64,000 nt of DNA, from positions 2,046,001 through 2,110,000 of the forward strand of contig JAGPYM010000002.1 of the NCBI GenBank assembly GCA_020736575.1. Direction: 5' to 3'. The translations under genes were made by a program, and so were the position numbers. The DNA comes from Thelonectria olida (taxonomy: Eukaryota > Ascomycota > Sordariomycetes > Hypocreales > Nectriaceae). The notes below the pieces were generated by a model that worked only from the letters and a program-made list of their open reading frames with translations, was not told where the DNA came from and did no database searches. Positions 60,898 through 64,000 of this stretch are shown one piece after another (position 1 is the stretch's first letter; every line of letters begins with the position of its first letter).

Positions 60898-63800
60898 GGT
60901 ATTGATAGGATTGCAACTGGGGACTGACGACTCTGATGAGGGTCGGAGATGGCAAAGGACGGCGAGGCTAGAAGTGCAGGAAGGCATCCATGGATAGATA
61001 GTTTGCATTGTCAGCGCAGCGCACTTGTACATGATGTGTCAGCGGGGAGTCGGGGTGGTTAGCTACGTGTTGTGCGGATCGGTCGAAGCCGGTTTTGATA
61101 GCTGCGATACAATACACAAGTTAAAGATATGTGTCAGGGTCAAAGGCTAACGAAGCCAGTCAACTCATAGCATGCACGTGTTAATCACTGTACAGTGATT
61201 AGAGGTGGATTTGATAGAGAGACGTCAAGGTCGAGTTTGATGTTGGGTGTTGGTCGTGGGCAGATGTAAAATTGATTGCTGGTGTTAATTAGTGAAACCG
61301 GCCAAGAGTTGGAAGCTGCAGTCAACTACCTACTCTACTCCGTACGGTGCCCAAGGTTGGAAGGTTGCAATGTTTCATTGGAAAAGCAATTATCACAAAG
61401 GGAGCAAGGAGACGGCGCAGTCACAGTTGCAGTCACATCGAGTTGCGGTGAAGACGCCACGATCAAGCTTCTCCGAAGACTCTGCGCCGACGGCACTTAA
61501 CACTCCTTTGTTAATGGGCCATCCAAGGGGCGAATGGCGAGGGATCTACGAAGTGTCCGTCCATCTCAGGGGAGAGGTCGAGATATGCTACGAGGACATG
61601 CTATGCATTGTGTCGGTAACCTTCCGCCCTCGAAAGTCCTGTTTGTGTAGCGTTGAAGGGATGAAACAAGTGCAACGAGACCTGTCGTTTGTGATTAAAT
61701 GAGTTGCCTGAGAAAAGATGACTCGTGACTCGTGCTCGGTGTCTGGATGAGGGATTGACGAGAGGCGTGTGGCCCAGTGAGGAAGGCGTGAATCGCAGTT
61801 TCAGGGGAATATCTACGAATGGCATGGAGTCATCAGATCAGAGGAAAGAAGGTACTCGGCAAGCCCTCCACTGGGTCGAGATTGGTTCGTGATGCATGAC
61901 GGTGATGCCCTCATGGGTTGGCATCCTATCCATGGGGAGGCGGAGAGGCTACTTAGGGGGGGACGGGGGCCTGCTTGTCTAGTTGATGACGCCAGAGGAA
62001 GGGGCCGAAGGCAAAAAGCAAAGGGAAGGAGAGGATGGAAAAAAAAAAAAAAAGGCAAAAAGCGCAGATATCTGAATGAAGGGAGACAAATGCAATTGAG
62101 GGTTGATTCGCAGTTATTCTTACTGTTCATGGTAGCTAAGCATCGGGAGTGGGTTGATAGCCCCCACCTTTCCCGCTGGCCAATGAGCGTGGGGGTGCTT
62201 ATCAGCAACCGAAATCCATCCTCAGTCGTCCAGTTCAATACTTCCACGGATCCTTCACCACGGAACCAATAGTGATTTCAACCCTCATTGAGGAGTTGAA
62301 AGACCCTTTCTCCGTTTTGCTGGTCATGCAAGATTCGACAGCAGACCCCTTGCTCAATCTCGCATCTGAATGTCCCAATCTTTGCGTGTATCTCGCTCGA
62401 CCGACCAGGCAAGTTGTGAGGCGACACTGTCCATCATCAAGTCTAGAAGGGTCAACCTCCAGCCACTGACCTCATCTTGTGCACTTTCAACCAAGACGGA
62501 AGCCGTGTCCTGGAGATAAGCCCATTTGCCTTGTCATAGCTTCTATTGACCGGAACATTTCTTTCTGCACTCACTATATCACATGCCACAATCCCCAGCA
62601 TTTCGCTCCCAATTAGCTTTCCCATGGGGGAGGTTAAGGCAAGGGGGGGCTGAGCAGCCTGGGCTTACTAGTATGTATTTCAATGCGAACCAGGGATCCG
62701 GGGTACAAGGGTCTTATCAGTTGATTGAAAAAAGAAACGAAGATTCCATTATCAAAACGAGGGGTCTGTGAGCGAGTGTGTGTCTTGAGTTTTACTACTT
62801 GAAAGGTCGCCATCATCTCATCATTTCAGAAGACAGATATCGAGGCTGTCTTGAGATATGGGCCATAACCGAACCAATCTTCGTACCTAGTCCAGGCAAA
62901 TGCAGGAACAAGAAGAGAACAGGCTGCTTTGCTACGTACCTTCTCTCCATCTCTTTCTTATCATCAAGTTGATCTCAAGGCCCTTTGCTTTGGCTACCTA
63001 CGAATAATGTGATCAATCCAGATGGGGAGAAAGCAGCCGGATAGTTGAAACCTTGCAATTTCCAGCGGGCGACTGTTAATATGCTTTCCATCCTAGGCAT
63101 TAACTTACGAATAACGGTATCTCGGTGAGACGCTCGCGGACGGTGTGAGAGAGCGAGTCGATTGATGATTGATGGGTTCTGTTTTGTCAAATCGATAAGC
63201 ATCCGCCTCAGCCGGAACTAGCCCGTGTGAGAGTGAAGCACCCATTATTATTAAGTCACTTCGTACTCCATCACACATCGATTTGAACTGATCAAGTCTC
63301 TCTCCTCCTTTTTTCGTTTCTTTTTCCTTCTTGCTGTTTCAATCGTCAAATCGGAACCCCTCATCAACAAGAACGGAGAGACACAAAAAAGTGAAGCGTT
63401 GAGTGACATAATTATCTACACCCCCTGCCTTCCATTCTTCCATCCTTCAATCTATCCACCCCCGCCCGGACCAGCTCTTGCCCACCCCCCCAGTTGCCCA
63501 GCCCCGGCCCAGACCCAGACTCGGGAAAGGGAAAGGGAAAGAGCCCAGCACTAGTTATCCCAGAAGATAACTCTTCAAGTCGTGCCTTCTGCTTCTGGGC
63601 CCAGCGGCGAAAAAACGACCACTTCCTTTTCACTAAGGCCATTCCAGCCATTCACGTCTGGCTTTTTTTTTCCTTCCATCCTCTTCAACTTATTAATTCC
63701 CTCTCGCGCTCGCTCTCTCCGAAAGCCCCAACTGCAACTCCCATCCTTTCGATTGCTATTACTATTACTATTCCACCGACTGTCCTACTGTGTCCGCCTC

Positions 63801-64000
63801 AAAAAGCCGTCTTCTCTTTCTTTTTCGTGTTCTTCCCGTGCTGTGCTTCGAATGAACTTCAGACTTCGAATTATTATCCCTTATCTCTGGACCCTGTGAC
63901 TGCGGTCCCGCCTCCGCCTCCTTCTGTACACGGGCACTTCTCTTATCTCTCCCACCACGCGCTCTCCCTTCTCGCTCCTCCCTTTCCTCTCGACTCTTCT
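60898..64000. other. Gene-free right end with palindrome and leader-like sequence
   Basis: No supported gene. It holds a perfect 20-bp palindrome (61182-61201), an A run (about 62040-62053) and, from about 63270, a strongly pyrimidine-rich plus strand that looks like the leader of a gene beyond the right edge. A small ATG frame of 15 codons (63853-63900) lies in that leader. Confidence 0.45.
61182..61201. repeat. Perfect 20-bp palindrome
   Basis: TAATCACTGTACAGTGATTA reads identically on both strands. It lies 285 bp after the stop of the multipass membrane protein gene. It could be a dimeric factor site or fold as a hairpin in RNA. Confidence 0.85.

Noticed and set aside
61292..61702. A 136-codon plus-strand frame near the right end
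   Set aside because: Mixed composition, no family features, no consensus introns or neighbouring exons.

Overview
This window is a stretch of nuclear chromosome from a filamentous ascomycete. The evidence is the gene structure: spliced genes with mostly 46-103 nt GT-AG introns, branch sites of the CTAAC/CTGAC type, and conserved fungal proteins. The set fits a Sordariomycete, probably Hypocreales or a relative; I cannot name the genus. I see no tRNA, rRNA, CRISPR array, prophage or intact transposon. All exon joins below were worked out by hand by matching frames across GT-AG boundaries, and in every recognised gene except one they give a whole number of codons.

Left part (1-21.1 kb): a gene-free 3.4 kb, then two uncharacterised genes in divergent orientation (3.4-6.3 kb). 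A CAP59/CMT1-type mannosyltransferase and a PMT4-type protein O-mannosyltransferase follow (both minus). Next come a RidA/Mmf1 deaminase (plus), an unknown acidic protein (minus), the Arp2/3 subunit ARPC1 (minus), a U1A/U2B''-type RRM protein (plus), ATG10 (minus) and a GH47 ER-type alpha-1,2-mannosidase (plus). Three enzymes of mannose glycans thus lie within about 14.5 kb.

Middle part (21-42 kb): a YAT-family amino acid permease (plus), an NTF2-like protein ending in four exact-length 48-residue repeats (minus), the sortilin-type vacuolar sorting receptor VPS10 (plus), and a large disordered protein of unknown function whose two exons flank an unusually long 1,037-nt intron (minus).

Right part (42-64 kb): a 4.4-kb gene-poor stretch, the bifunctional purine enzyme ADE16/17 (minus) divergent from Mediator subunit MED16 (plus, eight exons), another 4-kb gene-poor stretch, a 1,143-residue coiled-coil protein (plus), a small multipass membrane protein of unknown function (plus), and about 3 kb without a gene whose pyrimidine-rich end looks like the leader of a gene beyond the right edge.

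The genes are mostly housekeeping: protein and lipid glycosylation, vesicle sorting and autophagy, actin nucleation, splicing, purine synthesis and transcription. I found no biosynthetic cluster, defence island or mobile system. The points most worth checking are two reading frames each broken by one missing C in a C run, the 4x48 repeat protein, a minimal upstream frame whose stop overlaps the VPS10 start, the likely dual-start RidA gene and the 1-kb intron.
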